DNA from: a virus
Reading direction: 5' to 3' (one strand)
IMG/VR virus record: IMGVR_UViG_3300027963_000274
Coordinates: 1 to 27,703 of that record
DNA: 27,703 bases
The first letter of the stretch is position 1, and every line of letters begins with the position of its first letter. A model generated the notes under the pieces. That model searched no databases, was not told the origin of the DNA, and saw only the letters and a program-made list of their open reading frames with translations. A program made the position numbers and the translations under genes. Below are positions 1 through 6,163 of the stretch, in pieces.

Positions 1-195
1 ACTGATTGGGCTGGATTAGCCGTAGCATTAACCACACTTATTGGAGCACTTGCAGCAGGAGTTAGATGGATGGTTAAACATTATCTTGCTGAACTTAAAC
101 CGAATGGTGGCTCAAGCCTACGTGATAAAGTCAATCAGTTAGATGACAAAGTAGAGTTCTTAACAGAGTTAATAATACAATCACTAAAGAAGTAG
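1..195 (+). CDS. Membrane protein of the lysis cassette, 3' end only
   Basis: The reading frame is open from the first base and stops with TAG at 193-195, giving the last 64 residues of a protein whose start lies outside the window. A hydrophobic stretch covers roughly residues 3-22 (alanine, leucine, glycine rich), followed by a charged, probably coiled-coil tail that ends in lysines. One membrane span followed by a coiled coil is a common layout of small phage holin or lysis-accessory proteins, and the endolysin follows 7 bases later, so a lysis role is likely. This rests on layout and neighbours, not on a recognised family. Confidence 0.6.
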   Translation, partial: TDWAGLAVALTTLIGALAAGVRWMVKHYLAELKPNGGSSLRDKVNQLDDKVEFLTELIIQSLKK

Positions 196-202
196 GGACA
201 TA

Positions 203-658
203 ATGAGCGTAGTAGACATAGCCAAATCTCAGGTAGGATACAAAGAGGTTGGCAAGAATAATGACAGTATATATGGCAAGTGGTATGGATTAAACAATAA
301 CCCTTGGTGTGCGATGTTTGTATCTTGGTGCTTTGACCAAGCAGGACTAGCACCTAAGGTAGCAGCCCAAACTAAAAAGGGATTTGCTTCCTGTCAAGCA
401 GGACTTAAATGGTTTACAAGTAAAGGCAAGATAGTTCCAGTCGGCAAAGCGCAGGCTGGAGACATAGTTTTCTTTCAATTCGATGCTGATGTAGAGGCTG
501 ACCACGTTGGTATCTGTGCCAGTAACGATGGAAAGAAATACCTTATGGTTTATGAGGGTAATACCTCAGGGGATAATAAGGGCAGTCAATCAAACGGAGA
601 TGGTGTGTTTCTAAAGAAGCGTGCTTACTCCCTAGTAATGGGCGTTGCTCGCCCTTAA
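203..658 (+). CDS. CHAP-domain endolysin (peptidoglycan amidase/endopeptidase)
   Basis: This 151-residue protein is a single CHAP (NlpC/P60-like) domain that would cleave peptide bonds of the host cell wall at lysis. The nucleophile is Cys36 in the NPWCAMFVSW motif, the catalytic His is His101 in ADHVGI, and Glu118 or Asn120 in YEGN completes the site. No separate cell-wall-binding domain or signal peptide is visible, so it should need the neighbouring holin to reach the wall. The ATG at 203 follows a GGGACATA stretch at a reasonable distance. It sits between two membrane proteins in a three-gene lysis cassette. The family call is firm; the exact bond cut is not known. Confidence 0.9.
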   Translation: MSVVDIAKSQVGYKEVGKNNDSIYGKWYGLNNNPWCAMFVSWCFDQAGLAPKVAAQTKKGFASCQAGLKWFTSKGKIVPVGKAQAGDIVFFQFDADVEADHVGICASNDGKKYLMVYEGNTSGDNKGSQSNGDGVFLKKRAYSLVMGVARP

Positions 659-666
659 AGGACAAT

Positions 667-858
667 ATGAATACAACTAAATTAAAAGCAATCGTATCAA
701 CTTATCTGCGTGCTGCAGTAGCAGCCGTGCTTGCTCTATACCTTACTGGTACAACTGACCTAAAGGCATTAGCATTAGCAGGAGTTGCAGCCGTTGCAGG
801 ACCTATTCTAAAGGCAATAGACCCATCAGCCACAGAATTTGGTATTGGAAGCAAGTAA
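667..858 (+). CDS. Holin-like small membrane protein
   Basis: This 63-residue protein has two hydrophobic segments (about residues 12-27 and 33-48) separated by a short polar turn with TGTTDLK, and a short soluble tail. It resembles the small holins found beside endolysins in actinophages: they oligomerise in the cytoplasmic membrane and release the endolysin. It follows the CHAP endolysin by 8 bases, with an AAAGGACAAT ribosome site before the ATG. It is the last gene of the lysis cassette and is followed by a terminator. The holin role is inferred from size, topology and position. Confidence 0.75.
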   Translation: MNTTKLKAIVSTYLRAAVAAVLALYLTGTTDLKALALAGVAAVAGPILKAIDPSATEFGIGSK

Positions 859-904
859 TTATATACCCCTAATCGGGCTTTAAACGCCCTTTAGAGACAC
901 TAAT

Positions 905-945
905 GACCCCCAACCTAGTAGAGATACTGGGAAGGGGGTCTTTTT
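905..945 (+). terminator. Rho-independent terminator after the lysis genes
   Basis: GACCCCC at 905-911 pairs perfectly with GGGGGTC at 934-940 and is followed directly by five T residues at 941-945. The T tract is only on the plus-strand side, so it should stop transcription arriving from the lysis genes. It lies in the gap before the oppositely oriented methyltransferase gene, whose stop codon is at 947-949. Confidence 0.85.
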
Positions 946-946
946 G

Positions 947-1537
947 TCATTTCTTTTGCACCCATAATTGCTGGTTGTCACCAATAATTTCAAGTTCTAA
1001 CTGCTTGGCCCAACAAAAAAAGTTGATTGCTGACTTAGGTTCATACAGTGCTCCCTTGTCGTGGACCCAGGTGTAGTCATCAAATGCCATAATACCACCA
1101 GACTTCAGGTGCTGCCAAGCCATTACTGCATCATCTAGCACGGATGATGCCGTGTGATCTGCATCTATATAAATGAAATCATACCACCAATTACCCTCGT
1201 CTTCGTGGACGTTTAGAAAATGGTTGGTAGATGTTCTATTAGGAAATACGTTATTGTAATCTTTTATTCTATGAAGGTAACTTTTCCACACACCCTCAAA
1301 GTTTATCTCGTTATGGACATCTTCTGTGGGTGAGCCAAGCCAAGTGTCAACATCGGTAAGTTCTGATGTCTCGTCAGTTAGTACATTATCTAACATCCAT
1401 ATACTTGCATCTCCATTAAACACCCCAAGTTGTAGGAACTGTAGGTCAGGCTTGCCCTTGAACTGAGATAAATGAAGTTCAAAGTTTCCTTTAGCGTGCT
1501 CATTAAACCAATTAGGATATGTAGTTGCATCTTCCAT
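947..1537 (-). CDS. Class I SAM-dependent methyltransferase
   Basis: This 196-residue protein has the Rossmann methyltransferase pattern. The SAM-binding glycine loop is FLQLGVFNGDAS near residues 34-45, an acidic DTW follows near residue 64, and the fourth strand reads DFIYIDADH near residues 120-128, followed by GGIMAFDDY near 147-155. This resembles the Methyltransf_24 (macrocin O-methyltransferase-like) group, which often acts on sugars or small metabolites. The substrate cannot be told from sequence. The ATG follows AGGAGT with 7 bases between. The gene stands alone, opposite to its neighbours, with its own promoter-like region, as expected for an accessory gene. Confidence 0.75.
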   Translation of the reverse strand: MEDATTYPNWFNEHAKGNFELHLSQFKGKPDLQFLQLGVFNGDASIWMLDNVLTDETSELTDVDTWLGSPTEDVHNEINFEGVWKSYLHRIKDYNNVFPNRTSTNHFLNVHEDEGNWWYDFIYIDADHTASSVLDDAVMAWQHLKSGGIMAFDDYTWVHDKGALYEPKSAINFFCWAKQLELEIIGDNQQLWVQKK

Positions 1538-1556
1538 ATTTATACTCCTAGTATAT

Positions 1557-1562
1557 ATTATA
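1557..1562 (-). promoter_or_regulatory. Candidate -10 element for the methyltransferase gene
   Basis: On the minus strand 1562-1557 reads TATAAT, about 20 bases upstream of the start codon at 1537. A second TATAAT is at 1592-1587. No good TTGACA-type -35 hexamer is found at 17 bases from either, so the active one cannot be chosen. Confidence 0.4.
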
Positions 1563-1578
1563 GACCCCTACGGGGTCT
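1562..1578. repeat. Perfect 7-bp hairpin AGACCCC/GGGGTCT
   Basis: AGACCCC at 1562-1568 pairs with GGGGTCT at 1572-1578 around a 3-base loop. It lies next to the candidate -10 of the methyltransferase gene. It has no T tract, so it is more likely an operator or leader structure than a terminator. Confidence 0.5.
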
Positions 1579-1590
1579 TATATAGTATTA

Positions 1591-1604
1591 TATACCTAAG
1601 TATA
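1591..1604. promoter_or_regulatory. Palindrome TATACctaaGTATA, copy 1
   Basis: Five-base arms TATAC and GTATA flank a 4-base spacer. The same 14 bases recur at 12811-12824, there overlapping a good minus-strand promoter. Here it lies upstream of the minus-strand methyltransferase gene. A shared operator or -10 region is possible; this is inference from the repeat. Confidence 0.4.
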
Positions 1605-1625
1605 CACCTAGGAATACCGATTGAT

Positions 1626-1649
1626 GGTAGGCGCAAGATCCTGCCTACC
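1626..1649. promoter_or_regulatory. Inverted repeat upstream of the replication operon
   Basis: GGTAGGC at 1626-1632 is the exact inverse complement of GCCTACC at 1643-1649, with a 10-base spacer. It ends 21 bases before the candidate -10 of the replication operon, where a regulator binding site would be expected. Confidence 0.4.
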
Positions 1650-1670
1650 TACAATGCCTGTCCATTATGA

Positions 1671-1676
1671 TATACT
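1671..1676 (+). promoter_or_regulatory. -10 element for a leaderless replication-operon transcript
   Basis: TATACT lies 6 bases before the ATG at 1683, so transcription would start at about the A of the start codon. There is no Shine-Dalgarno sequence before this ATG, unlike most genes here. Leaderless mRNAs are common in Actinobacteria. No clear -35 hexamer was seen. Confidence 0.45.
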
Positions 1677-1682
1677 ACTGCT

Positions 1683-1874
1683 ATGACTATTGAATTGGGT
1701 GAATACACCTTACCAGAACATATATCTTACTCCGCATTTACTACCTTTATCGACTGTGGCTACCAGTATTACCTAGGTCGACTGCTACAATTACCTGAGG
1801 CACCATCTGTATGGTCAGTAGGTGGCTCATCATTTCATACCGCTACCGAGATGTGGGATTTGGAGAACTTATGA
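1683..1874 (+). CDS. RecB/Cas4-like nuclease, N-terminal fragment
   Basis: This 63-residue ORF carries the start of a PD-(D/E)XK exonuclease of the RecB/Cas4 kind (PDDEXK_1). It contains ISYSAFTTFIDCGYQYYL with Cys25, the position where Fe-S members of this family place their first cluster cysteine, and SSFHTATE near residues 49-56, the usual N-terminal His motif. The rest of the domain is encoded in the same frame from 2091. The ORF ends at TGA 1872-1874, which overlaps the ATG of the intervening ORF as ATGA. It is either one part of a split enzyme or the head of an inactivated gene. Confidence 0.65.
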   Translation: MTIELGEYTLPEHISYSAFTTFIDCGYQYYLGRLLQLPEAPSVWSVGGSSFHTATEMWDLENL

Positions 1875-2104
1875 TTAGTATTGTTAATGAAGAGGGTGGT
1901 ATCACCACTATGCAATGGGAGACTTACAACACTATTATGCGTGAGCGATACGAGGATGGACTACAAGAAACAAAAGCAATGATAGTTGGTGCTATACAAA
2001 ATGCTATTGACAAAACAGTTCATACCCAAGAACACCCAGAAAATTTAGCAGGACTAAGTATTGCCCTACGATTAGCAAAGCAGGTTACAATTGGTAACAA
2101 GTGA
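1871..2104 (+). CDS. Small ORF inserted inside the split nuclease gene
   Basis: This 77-residue, mostly helical, charged protein has no family that I recognise. Its ATG at 1871 overlaps the stop of the N-terminal nuclease fragment and is preceded by GGAG at 1862-1865 with a 5-base gap, so it has its own ribosome site. It is in a different frame from the two nuclease parts. Removing 1871-2092 (222 bases) would join the parts cleanly in frame as LENLVTSDTL. It could be an acquired small gene, or a domain reached by frameshifting; it is too short for a homing endonuclease or intein. Confidence 0.5.
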   Translation: MISIVNEEGGITTMQWETYNTIMRERYEDGLQETKAMIVGAIQNAIDKTVHTQEHPENLAGLSIALRLAKQVTIGNK

Positions 2105-2702
2105 CACACTTGCTTTATGGGATAAGGCTTGGATTAAGGAAGCAGAAGGTGTTGACTTAACCTTTGCACGTGTAGGTGGTAGAACATCTAAAGCATTCCC
2201 TAACAGGGAGAACGTAGATTTCTGGCAACAGACAGGGCCTGAGTGGGTTCAGTCTTATATTGATTGGCGTAAGGCTAATCATAACTGGAAGATTTGGTTC
2301 ACTCCTGAAGGCGCACCCGCCATAGAGTTGGGGTTGACTCCTATTTTTGCTGGCGTGCCAGTGAAGATGGTTCTCGATAGAGTGTTTGAAGTCGATGGTG
2401 AGTTGGTCGTGGTTGACCTCAAGACTTCACAACAGACCCCAACTTCTACCTTACAACTTGGCTTCTATAAACTAGGACTTAAGCAAGTCTTAGGTATAGA
2501 TGTAAAGTATGGTGCATACTGGATGGCTAGGCAAGAAGGTACTTCTGCTATGGTTGATCTAAGTGGCTACACTGAAGAGAAACTTGAGTACTTAGTTAGT
2601 AACTTTGATAAGGCTCGCAAGGCTAGTATATTTATTCCCAACACAAACAACTGCAATCGTTGTGGACTAACAGAACACTGTCAGTTCACTTCGAAGAAAT
2701 GA
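2091..2702 (+). CDS. RecB/Cas4-like nuclease, catalytic and Fe-S fragment
   Basis: This 203-residue ORF has the nuclease core of the RecB/Cas4-like family: LDRVF with Asp96, VVDLKTS with Asp109 and Lys111, and a QLGFYKLGL motif with Gln122 and Tyr126. It ends with Cys188, Cys191 and Cys197 in a CxxCx5C pattern. Together with Cys25 of the upstream fragment these would make the four ligands of an AddB/Cas4-type 4Fe-4S cluster. The only plausible start is TTG at 2091, overlapping the intervening ORF, with a weak CAGG ribosome site. It would process DNA ends in replication or recombination. Confidence 0.75.
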   Translation: MVTSDTLALWDKAWIKEAEGVDLTFARVGGRTSKAFPNRENVDFWQQTGPEWVQSYIDWRKANHNWKIWFTPEGAPAIELGLTPIFAGVPVKMVLDRVFEVDGELVVVDLKTSQQTPTSTLQLGFYKLGLKQVLGIDVKYGAYWMARQEGTSAMVDLSGYTEEKLEYLVSNFDKARKASIFIPNTNNCNRCGLTEHCQFTSKK

Positions 2703-2710
2703 GAGAAACA

Positions 2711-3100
2711 ATGGCAAACGAAGACTGGAAACTACAAGTTTCCTACAAAACACCATCAGGTGATATGATAAACGTACGCGCTAATACTGCTGATGAACTA
2801 TCAGTATTGTTAGAAGGCGTAGGAGATTACTCTCCACAAATTGCTGCTACTCAGCAAAAGATCGTAGGTTCATACGCTCTAAACCCGTCCTCGACATCGA
2901 GTTCCACTACAAGCACAAGGCCCTCGAGTTACTCCGCTCCAACCCCAGTCTCAGCAGCGTCAGGTACAGCGTCACCCGTATGCAAACACGGAGCCCGTAT
3001 ATGGCGAGAGGGAATCAGTAAAGCAAGCGGTAAACCATATGCATTCTGGTCTTGTCCTTCACCACAAGGAACACCTGACCAATGCAAACCAGTAAACTAA
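2711..3100 (+). CDS. Small phage protein with C-terminal zinc finger
   Basis: The protein has about 129 residues: an N-terminal beta-rich region with DMINVRANTADELSVLLEG, a Ser/Thr/Pro-rich linker, and a C-terminal zinc finger. In that finger CKHG, FWSCP and DQCKPV supply three Cys and one His. Proteins of this layout sit beside RecB-like nucleases in many actinophages and are usually unnamed; DNA binding in replication is plausible. I chose the ATG at 2711 because GAGAG lies 5 bases before it. The in-frame ATG at 2699 overlaps the upstream stop as ATGA and is the alternative. Confidence 0.75.
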   Translation: MANEDWKLQVSYKTPSGDMINVRANTADELSVLLEGVGDYSPQIAATQQKIVGSYALNPSSTSSSTTSTRPSSYSAPTPVSAASGTASPVCKHGARIWREGISKASGKPYAFWSCPSPQGTPDQCKPVN

Positions 3101-3143
3101 AAGACTGGAACAAATCTTTTTTCGGAACTAGAAAGGAACTAGG

Positions 3144-3926
3144 ATGCGTACACTTGTCAGATCAGTTGGTCGTGCCAGTATTGGTGGGGAACCATTACCA
3201 TCTTGCTTTAAGGCATTCGAATCAAACAAGATCATCATACGTCGGTCTGAAGTTTCTATGTTCGCAGCAGCACCAGGAGTGGGAAAGTCTACACTAGCAT
3301 TAGCGTTAGCGTTGAAGATGAAAGTGCCAACACTTTACATCTCAGCCGATACTAATGCACATACTATGGCTATGCGATTAGCGTCTATGATTTCGGGAAA
3401 AAACCAAACAGATGTAGAGGGGATGCTACATTCTGATGTTGGTTGGACTAAGGCTACTCTATCTAAGAGTAGCCATATAGTCTGGTCATTTGAATCAGCA
3501 CCAACACTACAAGATATTGATGAGGAAGTTCAAGCCTTTGAAGAATTATGGGGTTGTTCACCTACACTTATTATAGTAGATAACTTAATGGATGTAGCCA
3601 CAGATGGTGGCGAAGAGTTTGCTTCAATGCGTGCTATTATGAAGGAGTTAAAGTATCTTGCTCGTGCTACTAATTCGGCTGTTGTCGTTCTTCATCACAC
3701 TAGTGAGGCTGTGCTTGGGTCACCGTGTCAGCCACGCTCTGCTATCCAAGGTAAAGTGGCACAACTTCCAGCGCTTATATGTACACTTGGTGTTGTCGGA
3801 ACTTCAATGGGTGTTGCTCCAGTCAAGAATAGATATGGCAGAGCAGACGCAGGTGGAGGACTAATGACTTGGATTGCATTTAATCCTGAGTATATGTTTG
3901 TCGATGATATTCCAGAGAACCACTAA
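3144..3926 (+). CDS. RecA/DnaB-type ATPase (probable replicative helicase)
   Basis: This 260-residue protein has one RecA-fold ATPase domain. Walker A is APGVGKST at residues 43-50 (Lys48), Walker B is LIIVDN with Asp146, and VVLHHTSE near 182-188 fits motif H3 of DnaB/RadA-like enzymes. It lacks a DnaB N-terminal domain and is short for full DnaB. Actinophages encode similar proteins as DnaB-like helicases, so it probably unwinds or remodels DNA at the fork with the primase encoded downstream. The ATG follows GAAAGGAACTAGG. Helicase versus recombination ATPase is not settled by sequence. Confidence 0.8.
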   Translation: MRTLVRSVGRASIGGEPLPSCFKAFESNKIIIRRSEVSMFAAAPGVGKSTLALALALKMKVPTLYISADTNAHTMAMRLASMISGKNQTDVEGMLHSDVGWTKATLSKSSHIVWSFESAPTLQDIDEEVQAFEELWGCSPTLIIVDNLMDVATDGGEEFASMRAIMKELKYLARATNSAVVVLHHTSEAVLGSPCQPRSAIQGKVAQLPALICTLGVVGTSMGVAPVKNRYGRADAGGGLMTWIAFNPEYMFVDDIPENH

Positions 3927-4126
3927 TGCAAAAAGATATTAATAATTATACTATAACTACAAGTAAGAATTCTCTGGACTGTTGGGGAATTGGAATGGAG
4001 TACTATGCACTATTTGAATTTACTAATGATAATGTTCCACGAGTTGACGCTAGGGTTGTTAGGTTTGATCTCATATTTTTCTCTGTTAACATAACTAAAT
4101 ATCCTAAGGTGGCGTGGCGTGAGTAA
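3926..4126 (+). CDS. Small protein of unknown function
   Basis: This 66-residue ORF begins with an ATG that shares a base with the stop codon before it (TAATG), as in translationally coupled genes, and overlaps the next small ORF by 8 bases. I recognise no family. It is rich in aromatic and beta-forming residues, with no membrane segment and a single Cys. The packing of the operon supports it as a real gene. Confidence 0.5.
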   Translation: MQKDINNYTITTSKNSLDCWGIGMEYYALFEFTNDNVPRVDARVVRFDLIFFSVNITKYPKVAWRE

Positions 4127-4268
4127 GAAACTAAGGATTAGGAATCCATTTTATTTTGTTGACAACACAACTGATTGGACATCTATTAATTGTTTTCATT
4201 GTGGTAGAAATTTTGTAATGTATATACCACATATTCGGACATCAAATTACTGTACGGAATGCGAATGA
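4119..4268 (+). CDS. Small zinc-knuckle protein
   Basis: This 49-residue ORF starts with GTG at 4119 and contains CFHC and CTEC separated by about 21 residues, a CxxC/CxxC pair typical of a small zinc ribbon. AAGG lies 9 bases before the start. It overlaps the gene before it by 8 bases and the resolvase after it by 4 bases (ATGA), which fits the surrounding operon. No specific family was recognised; nucleic-acid or protein binding is plausible. Confidence 0.55.
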   Translation: MSKKLRIRNPFYFVDNTTDWTSINCFHCGRNFVMYIPHIRTSNYCTECE

Positions 4269-4618
4269 GTTCATATGGCAAGCGTAAAGGCGCTACCTTT
4301 GAGACTAGTGTAGTTAAGTGGCTACGCTCCAAGGATATACTAGCCGAGAGATTAACCAAGGCTGGTGCTAAAGATGAAGGTGATGTAGTTGCTTTCTTAG
4401 ATGGAGCAGCAAACATACTAGAGTTAAAGGCAACAAAGAAGTTAGACTTACCGCAGTTCTGGCGTGAGGCTGAGGTTGAGGCAGAGAATTATGCTAAGGC
4501 TAGAGGATTAAAAGAAATACCATATAAGTTCGTAATAGTTAAACGTAGACAGGCAGGCATAGACAAGGCTTGGGTGGTGGAAGATTTTGAACAATGGACT
4601 AAGAGGGCAGGCAAATGA
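4265..4618 (+). CDS. Hjc-like Holliday junction resolvase
   Basis: This 117-residue protein has the PD-(D/E)XK layout of archaeal Hjc-type resolvases: KRKGATFETSVVKWL with Glu13, GDVVAF with Asp40, and LELKATKK with Glu53 and Lys55. A C-terminal YKFVIVKRR strand follows. It would cut branched DNA made in recombination or replication before packaging. The ATG at 4265 overlaps the stop of the zinc-knuckle gene and has GGA 6 bases before it; another ATG at 4259 is too close to that site. Confidence 0.8.
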   Translation: MSSYGKRKGATFETSVVKWLRSKDILAERLTKAGAKDEGDVVAFLDGAANILELKATKKLDLPQFWREAEVEAENYAKARGLKEIPYKFVIVKRRQAGIDKAWVVEDFEQWTKRAGK

Positions 4619-4976
4619 CTTACCAAGTATTAGAGAAATACTTATACACTACGGAGCACAAGTCCGACAAGGACACGGGCAGGTTAATCTCAAATGCCCT
4701 TTCCACTCCGACACTCACCAATCAGGGAGTGCTAATCTCGACGATAACATATATATATGCTTCGCCTGCGGAGTCCAAGGTAACAGTTTACAAATTGTCG
4801 CACAGCAAGAGAGGGTAGATATACGTGAAGCAAAGTCAATCGCAGAAAGAATTACTGGGACAGGCAGTTCAGAAGTACGCGGCAAACATCTATCAGGCAG
4901 AAGATTACCTGCGAAGCAGGGGTATATCAATGGAAGCAGCACGTCTGGCTCGATTCGGCGTAGTCGTGGAACCTGA
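4587..4976 (+). CDS. DNA primase, N-terminal zinc-binding part
   Basis: This ORF carries a DnaG-type CHC2 zinc domain: CPFH (Cys37, His40 counted from TTG 4587) and CFAC (Cys58, Cys61), followed by GVQGN. It would recognise template for primer synthesis with the TOPRIM part encoded next. The start is a problem. The recognisable domain begins LPSIREIL, but its frame has only TTG 4587 upstream, deep in the resolvase gene. The ATG at 4615 has a strong GAGGGCAGG site but reads in another frame; one extra T near 4619 would give an ATG start. After about residue 91 the protein becomes Arg/Gly/Ser-rich where it overlaps the TOPRIM frame, so the true product may be shorter. Confidence 0.7.
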   Translation: MNNGLRGQANDLPSIREILIHYGAQVRQGHGQVNLKCPFHSDTHQSGSANLDDNIYICFACGVQGNSLQIVAQQERVDIREAKSIAERITGTGSSEVRGKHLSGRRLPAKQGYINGSSTSGSIRRSRGT

Positions 4977-5448
4977 GATAGGACACGAATCATTTACTGG
5001 CAGGCTATCTATTCCTTATATTACGAAGAGTGGTGTAGTTGATTTAAGATTTAGATCTCTTAACCCAGCAGTTGAACCTAAGTATATGGGTATGACTGGG
5101 GCTGAGACCAAGATGTATAATGTATTAGATATAGAACGAGCAGGCGATTTTATAGGAGTGTGTGAAGGTGAATTGGATACAGTTACTTTGTCTAGTTGTG
5201 TTGGTATTCCTTGCGTCGGCGTACCTGGTGCTAACAGTTGGAAAAAACATTATACAAGATTACTCGCAGACTTTGAAAGAGTATATGTATTTGCAGATGG
5301 AGATCAACCAGGCAAAGAGTTTGCCAATAGTCTCGCAAGGGAGTTGCCCGTCACAGTCGTGCAATTGCCAGACGGAGAAGATGTAAACAGTGCATATGTA
5401 AAGTATGGTTCTGATTACATTAGAGAGAGGGCTGGATTAAATGGATAG
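4825..5448 (+). CDS. DNA primase, TOPRIM catalytic part
   Basis: This 207-residue protein has a TOPRIM domain: VCEGELD with Glu114 and Asp118, then VFADGDQPG with Asp158 and Asp160, the metal-binding residues of DnaG-type primases. Its N-terminal region with YLRSRGI resembles the part that normally follows the zinc domain in one-chain primases. The GTG at 4825 follows GAGAGGG by 9 bases. It overlaps the zinc-domain ORF by 152 bases in another frame. Split, overlapping primase ORFs are known in cluster A mycobacteriophages such as L5. Two proteins or a frameshifted single chain are both possible. Confidence 0.8.
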   Translation: MKQSQSQKELLGQAVQKYAANIYQAEDYLRSRGISMEAARLARFGVVVEPEIGHESFTGRLSIPYITKSGVVDLRFRSLNPAVEPKYMGMTGAETKMYNVLDIERAGDFIGVCEGELDTVTLSSCVGIPCVGVPGANSWKKHYTRLLADFERVYVFADGDQPGKEFANSLARELPVTVVQLPDGEDVNSAYVKYGSDYIRERAGLNG

Positions 5449-5779
5449 AAGTATACCGCCTTGCCCTGAATGTGGTGAACGATTTGCTAATGTGTTTGAG
5501 GCAACAGATCATTTGCTAGAAGATGATGATGAGTTTGATCCCGCATTAGTATTACCTAATGGGGCTAGGTTAATGATAGGTTCATTGCTTAGGTGCCTGT
5601 ATAAATATGCAGACAAACCAGATCAGATAAAGACTATAACCCAGTCTACATATATGACATTGTTTACGGCAGAGACACAGCCCGAAGCAATCAAAGATAT
5701 AGTAGAGGAAATGATAATCGAATCGCAGATGATGGAAATAGATAATGAACTCAAGCAATTACTGGAAGAGGGGAAGTGA
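5441..5779 (+). CDS. Conserved phage protein with N-terminal zinc finger
   Basis: This 112-residue acidic protein begins with CPECGERF and a following TDHL, resembling a C2H2-like finger, then DDEFDPALVLPNGARL and helical segments rich in Glu. Similar short proteins occur in the replication modules of actinophages without an assigned role. It overlaps the TOPRIM gene by 8 bases and precedes the Nmad1 gene by 3 bases. DNA or protein binding is likely, but function is unknown. Confidence 0.7.
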   Translation: MDRSIPPCPECGERFANVFEATDHLLEDDDEFDPALVLPNGARLMIGSLLRCLYKYADKPDQIKTITQSTYMTLFTAETQPEAIKDIVEEMIIESQMMEIDNELKQLLEEGK

Positions 5780-5782
5780 AGA

Positions 5783-6163
5783 ATGGCAGATTATAATCCA
5801 CTTGGAGGAACAAGGTTTCCATATAAGTCAAGTACAGAAGATGGATGGGAGACTCGTAGTTACCCTGACAGTACCTCTTTTGAGTCAGCAGTTGGAGCAA
5901 CATACCAAGAACTATTAGATCTATTGTTAACTAAACATAAGGATTACGGCCCAAAGAATATTGCTGATGCACCTGGTGGTGCCATCAATGGACTGCGTGT
6001 GCGTATGCACGATAAGTTAGCACGGATAAATAATCTGTATGAATATATGGAAGACACCAAGGGGTTTCAACCCCAGCACGAATCCATTGAAGATTCCTTC
6101 AAGGATATGGCAAACTATGCAATCATAGGGTTGCTAGTACTTAGAGGAAAGTGGGACAAATGA
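5783..6163 (+). CDS. Nmad1/DUF1599 nucleotide-modification-associated protein
   Basis: The 126-residue protein matches the phage nucleotide-modification-associated domain 1 (DUF1599) pattern: KHKDYGPKNIADAPGGAING, RMHDKLARINNL, and SIEDSFKDMANYAIIGLLVL near the C-terminus. The Asp and Glu residues suit a metal-dependent all-alpha nucleotide hydrolase fold. In other phages this family lies near genes that alter DNA bases or nucleotide pools. No thymidylate synthase or base-modifying enzyme is visible in this window. Its last 4 bases overlap the next gene (ATGA). Confidence 0.75.
   Translation: MADYNPLGGTRFPYKSSTEDGWETRSYPDSTSFESAVGATYQELLDLLLTKHKDYGPKNIADAPGGAINGLRVRMHDKLARINNLYEYMEDTKGFQPQHESIEDSFKDMANYAIIGLLVLRGKWDK

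Noticed and set aside
1562-1578. Terminator for the methyltransferase region
   Set aside because: The hairpin is strong but has no T tract on either side and lies upstream of the minus gene, next to a -10 element.
1871-2104. Intein or homing endonuclease in the nuclease gene
   Set aside because: The inserted ORF is only 77 residues, out of frame with the flanks, and shows no intein splice residues or LAGLIDADG/HNH/GIY-YIG motif.
4615-4818. ORF from the well-placed ATG at 4615
   Set aside because: Its 67 residues are not family-like, while another frame over the same bases encodes a clear DnaG zinc domain. The ATG is used only as evidence for a frame problem.
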